DNA from: RGIG2041 sp045537695
GTDB taxonomy: Bacteria > Bacillota > Clostridia > UBA1381 > UMGS1253
Assembly: GCA_045537695.1 (NCBI GenBank)
Contig: JAZSQB010000069.1
Coordinates: 1-64,000, forward strand
DNA: 64,000 bases
Direction of reading: 5' to 3'
Numbering within the stretch: position 1 is the stretch's first letter; the number at the start of each line of letters is the position of its first letter. The position numbers were made by a program, and so were the translations under genes. The notes under the pieces were generated by a model. That model ran no database searches. It was not told the origin of the DNA and saw only the letters and a program-made list of their open reading frames with translations. Positions 9,068 to 17,142 of the stretch are shown here, one piece after another.

Positions 9068-9096
9068 ATAAACTTAATGGAAGGAAGTAAAAAATT

Positions 9097-9768
9097 ATGA
9101 CTTTTTCAGATGTATTTAAATCAAGCTTTTTATCAAACATCAATTCTTTTTCAACACTTGATGTGCTTTTAGCACTTGGACTTTCCTTTGTTTTGGGACT
9201 GTTTATCTTTTTTATTTATAAGAAAACCTATCAGGGTGTTATGTATTCCGACTCTTTTGGTGTATCACTTATTGCGATGTCAATGATTACAAGCCTTGTT
9301 ATTATTGCGGTAACATCAAATGTTGTGTTGTCACTTGGTATGGTCGGTGCTCTTTCTATCGTTCGTTTCAGAACTGCAATTAAAGAGCCTATGGACATTG
9401 CATTTTTATTTTGGTCAATAGCAGTTGGTATCGTTCTCGGTGCAGGACTTCTTCCTCTTGCAATTATCGGCTCGGTTATTATCGGAATCATTATCGTAGT
9501 TTTCTCAACAAGAAAAATCGGTGATATTCCTTATATCCTTGTTGTAAACTGCGAAAGCGAAGAAACAGAAAATGAAGCATACGAACTTATTAAAGAAGAA
9601 GCAAAGAAAAGCCTTTTGAAATCAAAATCAATAAATAAATTAGGTGTTGAGCTTACATATGAAGTACGCATCAAAGATGATAACACAGGTTTTGTAAATA
9701 AAATCTCAGCTTGCAAAGGTGTAACAAATGCAGTTTTAGTTTCCTATAACGGCGAATATATGTCGTAA
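9097..9768 (+). CDS. DUF4956 membrane protein
   Basis: 223 residues. Three to four hydrophobic segments in the first 145 residues (around 22-42, 57-80 and 108-140), including the family hallmark GMVGALSIVRFRTAIKEP. A cytoplasmic C-terminal alpha/beta domain follows (ILVVNCESEE to the end), perhaps ferredoxin-like. GGAAGGAAG site. Function unknown; the family co-occurs with VTC polyphosphate polymerases, so it may sense or move the polymer or its product. Confidence 0.85.
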   Translation: MTFSDVFKSSFLSNINSFSTLDVLLALGLSFVLGLFIFFIYKKTYQGVMYSDSFGVSLIAMSMITSLVIIAVTSNVVLSLGMVGALSIVRFRTAIKEPMDIAFLFWSIAVGIVLGAGLLPLAIIGSVIIGIIIVVFSTRKIGDIPYILVVNCESEETENEAYELIKEEAKKSLLKSKSINKLGVELTYEVRIKDDNTGFVNKISACKGVTNAVLVSYNGEYMS

Positions 9769-9786
9769 GATGAAAGGAGACTTAAA

Positions 9787-10356
9787 ATGCTGAAAAAAGT
9801 AATTCCGATAGTCCTTATGCTATGCTTGTTATTTAGTATAAGCGTAATGGCTGAAAATGAAAATCCGGTAAGTGAAGAAACTATACCCGAAGTATCACAG
9901 CAGATGCCGCAAGGTGCCGAGGAACGCCCACAAGGCGGTCGTGGTAATATGGGTATGCCACCATCAGACGATATGCAAGGAAGAACTCCGCCGAATATGC
10001 CGAGCGGAGAGATGCCATCCGAAGGTATGAACAGAGGTCAAAGACCTTCAGGTAATTTTACTCCTCCACAGAACAACGATACAAATAATAACGCCGAAGC
10101 TACAACGCCTCAAGACGGTGATACGTCAGCGGAAAATTCGCAAATTCCAAATGGTAATCATCAGTTTGGCGGTCAGATGCCCGGCGGTATGGGCGGATTT
10201 CCCGGTAATATGCAAAACTTTAATGGGCAGACTCAGGAAGAGGTGCCTATGACATTTTTAGGCTTTGTTAAAACATATTCTACTCCTATAACTTCTGTAA
10301 TTCTTTTAGCGTTGGCATTTGTTTTTGTTGTTTTTTACAGAAGAAAAAATTATTGA
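9787..10356 (+). CDS. Secreted, membrane-anchored Met/Gly/Pro/Asn-rich protein
   Basis: 189 residues. Signal peptide at residues 1-22, a low-complexity region of about 130 residues rich in M, G, P, N and Q (motifs such as GNMGMPPSDDMQGRTP and QMPGGMGGFPGNMQ), one transmembrane helix (about 162-184) and a basic YRRKNY end. No known domain. The low-complexity text resembles an insert in the CotH kinase encoded next, so it may be a partner or substrate; that is inference. Confidence 0.8.
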   Translation: MLKKVIPIVLMLCLLFSISVMAENENPVSEETIPEVSQQMPQGAEERPQGGRGNMGMPPSDDMQGRTPPNMPSGEMPSEGMNRGQRPSGNFTPPQNNDTNNNAEATTPQDGDTSAENSQIPNGNHQFGGQMPGGMGGFPGNMQNFNGQTQEEVPMTFLGFVKTYSTPITSVILLALAFVFVVFYRRKNY

Positions 10357-10404
10357 TATATTGAATGCCAACTAAATCTTGAAGAAAAGGAGGGTGAATA
10401 TCAT

Positions 10405-12075
10405 ATGCTATCAAGTAAATATATTTCAAAAATAACGATTATACTTGTATCTGTTGTTTTGATTTTATGCGTTCTTGCAATGACTTTTTATGATAAGCTG
10501 TTACCTGTTGTAAATGATATGGGTTACAGTATGGAATATCAGGACAAGCTCTTTGATACAAGCAATATTATTGATATAAATATCGTTATGGATGAGACAC
10601 AGTGGAATGAAATGCTCCAAAATGCAAGGCAGGAACAATATTATGAATGTGATGTTGTGATAAACGGAACTACTTTTAGGCAGGTCGGAATCAGACCAAA
10701 AGGAAATACAAGTCTTTCATCCATTGCAAGCGACCCAGACAATAACAGATATAGTTTTAAACTTGAATTTGACCAATTCGTTGACGGGCAGACTTGTTTC
10801 GGACTTGATAAATTAGCATTAAATAATAGCTATGCTGACACCACTAATATGAAGGAAGCAATCATTTATGATATGTTTCAGTTTTTAGATGCAGATGCTT
10901 CTCTTTACAACTATGCTAAGATTTCTGTAAATAATGAATATTGGGGTGTGTATCTTGCACTTGAAGCCGTTGAAGATAGTTTTATGCTACGCAATTACGG
11001 TATGGAAAAGGGATATTTATATAAGCCTGAAAATATGGGACGTGGCAATAACAATGGCGACAAAAAAGCAGAGGGCAATAATTTTCATGCACCGCCCGAA
11101 GGTGGATTTAAAATGCCGGAGAATTTTGAAAATGGCGCTCAAAACAGACCTCAAATGCCAAACCTTGAAACAAATACTCAAAACGAATCTGCACAAGGAG
11201 AAAGAAATCAATTCCCTAATGGTGGATTTGGCGGCGGCGAAAGAGCCGGACGTGGTGGATTCTTCGGTGGTATGGGTGGCGGAAGTAATTTGAATTATAC
11301 CGATGATAATTTAGATAGTTATCAGACAATATGGAATGGTGAGGTTACTGACAGTACGAAATCAGACCACAAGAGAGTTGTTGATGCACTTAAGAATGTT
11401 CACGAAAAAAATAATATTGAAAAATATATTGATGTTGACCAAGTATTAAAGTATATGGCGGTTCATAACTTTTCTGTCAATGACGATAGTTTAAGCGGTT
11501 CTATGGCTCATAACTATTATCTGTATGAAGCAAATGGTCAAATCAGCATTTTGCCGTGGGATTACAACCTTGCTTTTGGCGGAATGCATCGTGCTGACGG
11601 AACAACCGTTATCAATGAACCTATTGACGACTTATGGCAAGGAACAAAGCTTTTGGATTTTGTTTTAGAAAATGAAGAATATAAGGCTCGTTATCACGAG
11701 TATTACAATAAACTCGTGAACGAATATCTGCATGGCGGCAAATTTGAAGAAACATATAACAGAATTACCGGTCAGATAGATGAGCTTGTAAAAACTGATC
11801 CGAACAGTATGTATACCTATGAGGAATATACAAAAGGTATAGAAGTTTTATATGATACAGTAATGCTCCGTGCTGAAAGTATTAAAGGTCAACTTAACGG
11901 AACCATCCCGTCAACATCAGAAGGTCAGAAAGCAGATTCTTCAAAGCTTGTTGATGCATCACATCTAAATCTTTCCGATTTGGGACAGTTTAGAATGGGC
12001 GGTTTTGGTGGAAATCGAAATAACGGTGAATGGGAAATGCCGGAAAGAAATAATCAGAACGTATCAAACGAGTAA
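10405..12075 (+). CDS. CotH-family secreted protein kinase-like protein
   Basis: 556 residues. N-terminal membrane anchor (8-30), then the CotH kinase fold: DETQWNEML, GIRPKGNTSL, YSFKLEFDQF, LNNSYADTTNMKEA, and the catalytic-type NDDSLSGSMAHNYYLY and ILPWDYNLAFGG with its Asp-x-Asn metal motif. A Gly/Met/Asn-rich insert of about 90 residues (roughly 210-300, ending GGFFGGMGGGSN) interrupts the domain, and a second low-complexity stretch forms the tail. CotH enzymes phosphorylate spore coat proteins; the extracellular type with VTC/DUF4956 has an unknown target. Last structural gene before a hairpin. Confidence 0.9.
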   Translation: MLSSKYISKITIILVSVVLILCVLAMTFYDKLLPVVNDMGYSMEYQDKLFDTSNIIDINIVMDETQWNEMLQNARQEQYYECDVVINGTTFRQVGIRPKGNTSLSSIASDPDNNRYSFKLEFDQFVDGQTCFGLDKLALNNSYADTTNMKEAIIYDMFQFLDADASLYNYAKISVNNEYWGVYLALEAVEDSFMLRNYGMEKGYLYKPENMGRGNNNGDKKAEGNNFHAPPEGGFKMPENFENGAQNRPQMPNLETNTQNESAQGERNQFPNGGFGGGERAGRGGFFGGMGGGSNLNYTDDNLDSYQTIWNGEVTDSTKSDHKRVVDALKNVHEKNNIEKYIDVDQVLKYMAVHNFSVNDDSLSGSMAHNYYLYEANGQISILPWDYNLAFGGMHRADGTTVINEPIDDLWQGTKLLDFVLENEEYKARYHEYYNKLVNEYLHGGKFEETYNRITGQIDELVKTDPNSMYTYEEYTKGIEVLYDTVMLRAESIKGQLNGTIPSTSEGQKADSSKLVDASHLNLSDLGQFRMGGFGGNRNNGEWEMPERNNQNVSNE

Positions 12076-12081
12076 ATTCAT

Positions 12082-12108
12082 AAGGTGTGGCGAAGTTCGT
12101 CACACCTT
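12082..12108 (+). terminator. Hairpin after the CotH gene
   Basis: AAGGTGTGGCGAA pairs with TTCGTCACACCTT (one G-T). There is no T-run, so it may be an attenuator or RNA-stabilising stem rather than a full terminator. It is followed by a separate promoter for the two-component genes. Confidence 0.55.
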
Positions 12109-12137
12109 GAATATTATATAGAAAATGTTTGGGTTTC

Positions 12138-12166
12138 TTGTAATTTGAGCTATAATATGTTATAAT
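12138..12166 (+). promoter_or_regulatory. Promoter of the two-component system
   Basis: TTGTAA-N17-TATAAT, 25 bp before the response-regulator start. Confidence 0.65.
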
Positions 12167-12190
12167 TGGTTATGCAAAAGAGGTGAAATT

Positions 12191-12862
12191 ATGCGACTTT
12201 TGGTTGTTGAAGATGAAAAGCATCTTAATAAAACACTAACGGAAAGACTGACAAAAATCGGTTATACCGTTGACAGTTGCTTTGATGGCGAGGATGCTTT
12301 GTACTATATAGAAAACACACAATATGACGGGATTATACTTGATGTTATGATGCCGAAGATTAATGGCTTTGATGTTCTTCGAATAATGCGTGAAAAGAAA
12401 ATATTAACTCCTGTTTTGATGCTCACGGCGAAGGATTCGGATGAAGATATAATAATGGGACTTGATACCGGAGCAAATGATTATCTTACAAAACCATTTT
12501 CCTTTGACATCCTCTGTGCAAGAATCAGGGCGATGCTCCGAGTAAAAGAAAATATTACGGGAAGTGTGCTTGAAATTGCGGATTTGAGCATAGATACAAC
12601 CACAAGACTTGTAAAGCGTGGAGATACAGTAATTGAGCTTTCGTCAAAGGAATACTCTGTACTTGAATACCTTATGCGAAATAAAGGCATTATCGTATCA
12701 AAAGAAAAGATTGAAGAAAATATTTGGAACTATGAATACGAGGGTTCGAGCGATGTTATAAAGGTATATATCCACCACCTGCGTAAAAAGATTGATGATA
12801 ACTACGAGGAAAAATTGCTCCATACCATAAAAAATGTGGGGTATGTGATAAAGGAAGATTAA
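12191..12862 (+). CDS. OmpR-family response regulator
   Basis: 223 residues. Receiver domain with acidic pocket EDE (7-9), phosphoacceptor Asp51 in IILDVMMP, LTAKDSDED and the conserved Lys in LTKPFSF. The C-terminal winged helix contains LSSKEYSVLEYLMRNKG and VYIHHLRKKIDD. AGAGGTG site 6-8 bp before the ATG. Paired with the kinase gene one base downstream. Likely target: the promoter at 8314-8345, which carries 11-bp-spaced direct repeats. Confidence 0.93.
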   Translation: MRLLVVEDEKHLNKTLTERLTKIGYTVDSCFDGEDALYYIENTQYDGIILDVMMPKINGFDVLRIMREKKILTPVLMLTAKDSDEDIIMGLDTGANDYLTKPFSFDILCARIRAMLRVKENITGSVLEIADLSIDTTTRLVKRGDTVIELSSKEYSVLEYLMRNKGIIVSKEKIEENIWNYEYEGSSDVIKVYIHHLRKKIDDNYEEKLLHTIKNVGYVIKED

Positions 12863-12863
12863 G

Positions 12864-14213
12864 ATGAAAAAGCCTACTTCTATAAAAACTAGAATAACAA
12901 TATGGTACACAACACTTATGTTTGTACTTGTATTAGTTGTGCTTTCTTTAGTTGGCGGACTTTCTTATCAACTTTCCATAGACAGTATTGAAAAAGATGT
13001 TATTCTTCAGGTTACACAGGTGACTGAAAAGCTATCCAAAAGACAGCCCGGTGTATTTGAAATAGTTGAAAATAAAGAAGAATTTAAAAATGTATCCATT
13101 TATGAGATTGGCGGGAAATATCTTGTCGGGCAGTATAATTACGATGTTGTAAACATCCCGTTTGAAGAAGGTATTCCCCGAAGAGAAAATATAGACGGGA
13201 AAGATTATATCGTTTATGATACACGCACTCCGGGACCCCCCGGGATGCGTGGCGGCTTTTGGATAAGAGGTGTGGAATCGGTTAATTCTACGATGCTTTT
13301 GGGACGTTCTGCGATTATAATAATGCTTATTTTAATACCGCTTATCCTATTTTTAACAGCACTTGGCGGATATTATATTACTAAAAGAGCATTTCGACCT
13401 GTAAACAATATTACAAAAACTGCAAATGATATTTCTGCACAAAAGGATATTTCACGACGAATTGAAATATCTCCCGATTCAAAAGAAGATGAACTTCATC
13501 ACTTGTCAGTTACTCTTAATAAAATGCTTGATAAAATTGAAAACCTTATCAAGCAGGAAAAGCAGTTTACTTCGGATGCTTCTCACGAACTAAGAACACC
13601 AATAAGCGTTATTCTTGCACAAGGCGAATATCTTTTGGATATTGCAAAGGATGAAAAAGAAAAAGAACTTGCTCAGACAATAGTTGATAAATCAAAACAG
13701 GTTTCAAAGCTTGTATCAAGACTTTTGCTCCTTGCAAGAATAGACCAAAACAGACAAAAATTCAATAAGGAAAAGGTTGACCTCGGTGTGATTATTGATG
13801 TTGCAGTTGACAGTATGAAAGAATTGGCAGCACAGAAAGAAATTCTGCTTTTCTCAAATGTAGCCGAAGGTATTATTGTGGATGCAGATGAACCATTGCT
13901 TCTATCTGCAATTACAAATCTTATCAGCAACGGAATTAAGTACGGCAAAGAGTCCGGTCATGTATCTGTATCAGCTTCAAAGATTGGTGACAGAACAGAA
14001 ATCATAGTTGCAGATAACGGCGTAGGAATATCAGGAGAAAACATTGATAAGATATGGACTCGCTTCTATCGTGTTGATGATGTCCGCAATGACGAATACG
14101 GAAGCAGTGGATTAGGTCTTTCAATGGTGAAAAGTATAATCGAACTACACGGTGGAGAGATTACTGTAAAAAGCAATATCGGTCAGGGAACAGAATTCAG
14201 AATTATGTTATAA
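12864..14213 (+). CDS. Membrane sensor histidine kinase
   Basis: 449 residues. Transmembrane helices at about 15-37 and 147-170 flank a 110-residue extracellular sensor region that contains the Gly/Pro/Met string TPGPPGMRGGFW. Then HAMP, the phosphoacceptor box SDASHELRTPISVI, N box NLISNGIKYGKESG, G1 DNGVGISGEN and G2 GSSGLGLSMVKSI. All catalytic boxes are intact. It forms a pair with the upstream regulator. The short sensor string resembles the composition of the low-complexity protein at 9787-10356, so that protein could be a ligand. Confidence 0.92.
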   Translation: MKKPTSIKTRITIWYTTLMFVLVLVVLSLVGGLSYQLSIDSIEKDVILQVTQVTEKLSKRQPGVFEIVENKEEFKNVSIYEIGGKYLVGQYNYDVVNIPFEEGIPRRENIDGKDYIVYDTRTPGPPGMRGGFWIRGVESVNSTMLLGRSAIIIMLILIPLILFLTALGGYYITKRAFRPVNNITKTANDISAQKDISRRIEISPDSKEDELHHLSVTLNKMLDKIENLIKQEKQFTSDASHELRTPISVILAQGEYLLDIAKDEKEKELAQTIVDKSKQVSKLVSRLLLLARIDQNRQKFNKEKVDLGVIIDVAVDSMKELAAQKEILLFSNVAEGIIVDADEPLLLSAITNLISNGIKYGKESGHVSVSASKIGDRTEIIVADNGVGISGENIDKIWTRFYRVDDVRNDEYGSSGLGLSMVKSIIELHGGEITVKSNIGQGTEFRIML

Positions 14214-14327
14214 ATGTAGAATTTGTTTAAATAAGTTTTTATCTAAAAAGAAATTTTACAATATAAACAAACAGAGTCCCCGAGAATTTTGAACAGAACC
14301 AGTAAAAACGGACAATGACAAAAAAGA

Positions 14328-14364
14328 CCTCCTATGGTAGAATAAAATAAACTACCATAGGAGG
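14328..14364 (+). promoter_or_regulatory. Hairpin that sequesters the orfA ribosome site
   Basis: A perfect 13-bp inverted repeat (CCTCCTATGGTAG, 11-nt loop, CTACCATAGGAGG) ends 7 bp before the orfA ATG. The right arm contains the AGGAGG site. A transcript reading in from outside would hide this site; this type of translational block is known in other insertion sequences. Confidence 0.75.
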
Positions 14365-14371
14365 ATTTTTT

Positions 14372-14707
14372 ATGCCGAGAAGTTACAGACATATGAAAGA
14401 TTATGAATTAGAAATATTGGAGTTAAAAGCAGAAGGAAAGACCAATCGTGAAATATGCGAAAAGTTTGGTTTTGAAATGAAACAAATCAAGAATTTTATC
14501 AATAGATACAACAAAAATCAAAGGAAGATAGCGGCAGGGATTTCAATTAAACGAAAAGGCAGACCGCTAAAAAACTATGTTGTTAGCGAACAAGAAAAAG
14601 CTGCAGAATTAAGATATATTCTTGCTCGTAAAGATGCAAAGATTAGAACATTAGAAATGGAAAATGAACTGATGCGGGATTTTCTCTCGCTCACAGAAAG
14701 GAAGTGA
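14372..14707 (+). CDS. IS3-family transposase OrfA
   Basis: 111 residues: helix-turn-helix N-terminus (ELKAEGKTNREICEKFGF) and a C-terminal leucine-zipper-like coiled coil (AKIRTLEMENELMRDFLSL). DNA-binding part of the transposase. Its stop overlaps the orfB start (GTGA). Confidence 0.9.
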   Translation: MPRSYRHMKDYELEILELKAEGKTNREICEKFGFEMKQIKNFINRYNKNQRKIAAGISIKRKGRPLKNYVVSEQEKAAELRYILARKDAKIRTLEMENELMRDFLSLTERK

Positions 14708-15558
14708 GAGCAAGGGTAAAATATATGGTTATCTATCGTCATAAGGAAAAGTATTCGATTAGTGAGATGTGTAGATTTTTTGATGTATCAAGAAGTGGTT
14801 ATTACAGTTATGTATCCCGTATGGAATTACCAGCAAAAGATTTGCCTTTAGCTGAGAAGATAATGGAATGTCAAGAAAAATGTGGCAAAACTTATGGCTA
14901 TCGTAGAGTACATATATGGCTTGAAAGACAAGGAATACATCACAATCCAAAAACAATACTTCGAGTAATGCAGAAATACAACATGTTATCTGATGTCAGA
15001 AGAAAGAAATATCGTAATTATGGAGAGAGTTTACACCGCTACCCAAATTTGCTAAATAGAGATTTCAACGCAGAAAGACCAAATCAAAAATGGGTTACAG
15101 ATATTTCATATATTAAAACTTATCAAGGAACCTTGTATTTATCTGTAATTAGGGATTTATACGACAACAGTATTATTGCATATAAGATGGGAACAGAACA
15201 AAACACAAACCTTGTACTCTCAACAATTAGAGAGGCAAGGAAAAGAGAAAAGGTCACTACAGAGCTGCAACTCCATAGTGACCAAGGCTTTCAGTATACT
15301 TCACACGCGTACTTTAAGCTAACTAAATCATACAACATTACGCCGTCAATGTCAAGAAAAGGTAATCCATACGATAATGCTTTAGCCGAAAATTTCTTCT
15401 CTATTCTTAAAACAGAGTGTATTTATCGGACAAAGATTCAAACATACGATGACGCACGGCAGCTAATAGATGAATACATATATTTTTATAACAATGAAAG
15501 AATTCAATTAAAAACAAAACTGACACCGTATGAAAAACGATGTCAGTATGTTGCATGA
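14704..15558 (+). CDS. IS3-family transposase OrfB (DDE integrase)
   Basis: 284 residues, GTG start overlapping the orfA stop by four bases, so made by coupling or by frameshift fusion. Order: HTH_21-type region (YGYRRVHIWLERQG), then the rve catalytic core with Asp in QKWVTDISYIKT, Asp in LQLHSDQGFQY and Glu in YDNALAENFFSILKTE. All DDE residues are present and there are no stops, so the enzyme is probably active. Confidence 0.93.
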   Translation: MRARVKYMVIYRHKEKYSISEMCRFFDVSRSGYYSYVSRMELPAKDLPLAEKIMECQEKCGKTYGYRRVHIWLERQGIHHNPKTILRVMQKYNMLSDVRRKKYRNYGESLHRYPNLLNRDFNAERPNQKWVTDISYIKTYQGTLYLSVIRDLYDNSIIAYKMGTEQNTNLVLSTIREARKREKVTTELQLHSDQGFQYTSHAYFKLTKSYNITPSMSRKGNPYDNALAENFFSILKTECIYRTKIQTYDDARQLIDEYIYFYNNERIQLKTKLTPYEKRCQYVA

Positions 15559-15660
15559 TTATTTGATAATTACTACCGTAGTAGTCTTTTTTGTGCTGTC
15601 TGCACAAAATGGTGCAGTTCATTTTTCTCGGGGACTTTTATCATAATTAAATATATTTTT

Positions 15661-15720
15661 GTGTCAAACTCTTTAAATAGTCTTTTATACTCCCTGACAC
15701 CAATCCTGACACCAATTTTT
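15661..15720. repeat. Repeat copy C: left half and core only
   Basis: GTGTCAAACTCTTTAAATAG..., then the core as two CTGACACC boxes (15694-15717). It matches the left half of copy D (21598-21640) but lacks the promoter-bearing right half; the sequence after the core is unrelated. It lies 24 bp right of the IS3 end. Confidence 0.75.
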
Positions 15721-15757
15721 TATGAAATATATAGTGTTATACGGGAATATATAGAAT

Positions 15758-15859
15758 TCAGCTTTTGTGAAACCCCCTTGTATATAGCCATTTAGAAAGC
15801 TTTATAAGGATATATAGACTTATAGAAAAAAGTACATGAGTTACTATACCTAATTTCAT
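15758..15859 (-). pseudogene. Decayed copy of the ychF start
   Basis: A 33-codon frame beginning MKLGIV, identical to the first six residues of YchF, behind the same AAAGGAG leader and promoter. It then diverges into unrelated residues and stops. The full ychF is at 7050-8141. It is read as a captured or duplicated attachment-site flank, not a working gene. Confidence 0.7.
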
Positions 15860-16010
15860 AAGTTTTAAATCTCCTTTATTTTCAAGGGTTTCAGAATTGG
15901 TCTGACACCAATTTGACACCATTATAATTTTATTGTTGATAAATTTTATACTAAATAATCATATCACAATGTTGGATAATAGTCAATTATTCTGCGTGTT
16001 TTTGTTCTGA
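15838..16010 (-). repeat. Repeat copy B: ychF leader copy, core and promoter
   Basis: Direct repeat of copy A with substitutions in the spacer: start codons, leader, core (15902-15923) and promoter half are all present. It lies between the two accessory modules. The remaining 16011-16154 shows no gene or clear signal. With copy C and the remnant it accounts for most of the 15,559-16,154 gap. Confidence 0.85.
15958..15986 (-). promoter_or_regulatory. Promoter within repeat B
   Basis: Minus strand TTGACT-N17-TATGAT, matching the ychF promoter in copy A. It would now read into the ychF remnant and IS3. Confidence 0.6.
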
Positions 16011-16154
16011 TTTTTGTGTTTCTGATTGAGAAATGTTATAAAACGTACTTTTTAGATGTTAAATAGTTTGTGAGTAAGATTATACCTTAAACCGCACCTC
16101 AGACGGTAGTGGATTAATTACAGATATGACTGCATGCCTTTTAACGAGCGAAAA

Positions 16155-17027
16155 TTAATTTTTATAATGAATATTTTTATATTCACGAGGAGACATACCC
16201 ATTATTTTATTAAAATTACGGTTAAAAGTAGAAAAATCATTATATCCGCACAGTCCGTAAATGGCGGTGATTTTATAGCCTTTTTTTATATATGAAGTTG
16301 CCGCCTTTATACGGCATGTGTTTAAGTAATCATTAAATGAATGACCTGTTGTTTTAAAAAACAGTGCACAGAAATTGCTCTTTGACATAGCGGACTTCTT
16401 CGAAATTTCGTTTAATGTAATTTTATCTGCAAAATTATTTTCTATGTATTCGACGCAGTGGAGAACAAACTGTCTGTTGTCTTCAAAATGCTCTGATATA
16501 TCGTGTTCATCCTTTGTGAAATACTCGCGGGCAAGCATTGTAACAAGTAACTGTGCATAGGCTTGTACCGTATCGTAATAAGCGATTGGCTTTTGGTTGA
16601 ATTCTTTTAAAATGTGCGCCATTATGTTTTCAATGTAGAAAATTTCTTCAGAATTCATCAAAACTTTTGGTTTTACATATATGTCTTCGTTTGATTGCAG
16701 CGAACGAAGAAAATTTCTTGCAAGCTTGTTGGTGGTATACTGATCAAAAAACAGTTCCTCCATAAACGAAAAAGAGTAAAACACTGTGTTGTGTAACGGA
16801 GTTATGCAGTGTGTTACACCGGGCGGAATAATAAACATATCTCCTTGCGTTAAGTGCGCTGACTCATTTTCAACATTGTGTTCAAGGCTTCCCTTTGATA
16901 TATAATAAATCTGAAAATATTCGTGAGTGTGCGGTTTTTGCGCTTCTGTTACCTTGGCGAGTTTTTGAATATGAAAGTTTTCGGTGGAGTTTTCATAATA
17001 AGAAAGAACAAAATTTTTGACATCCAT
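16155..17027 (-). CDS. AraC-family transcriptional regulator with cupin sensor domain
   Basis: About 290 residues. Cupin-like N-terminal domain (AQKPHTHEYFQIYYISKG, GDMFIIPPGVTHCI) for ligand binding, then two C-terminal helix-turn-helix motifs (LNEISKKSAMSKSNFCALFF; ITAIYGLCGYNDFSTFNRNF) ending in the PREYK signature. Of three in-frame ATGs the third (17027) is best spaced from GAGGTGA. Divergent from the AtuA operon, so probably its activator. Confidence 0.92.
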   Translation of the reverse strand: MDVKNFVLSYYENSTENFHIQKLAKVTEAQKPHTHEYFQIYYISKGSLEHNVENESAHLTQGDMFIIPPGVTHCITPLHNTVFYSFSFMEELFFDQYTTNKLARNFLRSLQSNEDIYVKPKVLMNSEEIFYIENIMAHILKEFNQKPIAYYDTVQAYAQLLVTMLAREYFTKDEHDISEHFEDNRQFVLHCVEYIENNFADKITLNEISKKSAMSKSNFCALFFKTTGHSFNDYLNTCRIKAATSYIKKGYKITAIYGLCGYNDFSTFNRNFNKIMGMSPREYKNIHYKN

Positions 17028-17069
17028 CATCATTCACCTCTGTTTGCATTATAACATCCTTTTAGAATT

Positions 17070-17124
17070 AATGCAATATAAAAAAGAAAAAATGCAATAT
17101 ATATGCTTTTTGTTGTGCTAAAAT
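17070..17124 (+). promoter_or_regulatory. AraC-type operator and promoter of the AtuA operon
   Basis: Direct repeats AATGCAATATA at 17070-17080 and 17091-17101 are 21 bp apart, two helical turns. The downstream copy occupies the -35 position of a TAAAAT -10 box (17119-17124) that has no -35 consensus of its own. This is typical of activation by an AraC-family protein. It lies between the AraC gene and the operon start. Confidence 0.55.
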
Positions 17125-17142
17125 TAAAATGAGGTGATAGAT

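Larger units (their letters stand above)
14275..15636 (+). mobile_element. IS3-family insertion sequence, apparently complete
   Basis: About 1,362 bp bounded by imperfect terminal inverted repeats of about 25 bp: the left end begins AGTCCCCGAGAATTTTGAAC and the right end (reverse complement) begins AGTCCCCGAGAAAAATGAAC. It contains orfA and orfB. No clear target duplication is visible in the flanks. It lies 61 bp after the sensor kinase and just left of repeat copy C. Confidence 0.85.

Noticed and set aside
15407..15622. 71-codon minus-strand frame over the end of IS3 orfB
   Set aside because: Antisense to the DDE transposase and the inverted repeat; no ribosome site or motif.
8155..16020. 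CRISPR array made of the repeated CTGACACC/TTGACACC boxes
   Set aside because: Only two boxes per site, sites kilobases apart, no regular spacers and no cas genes.
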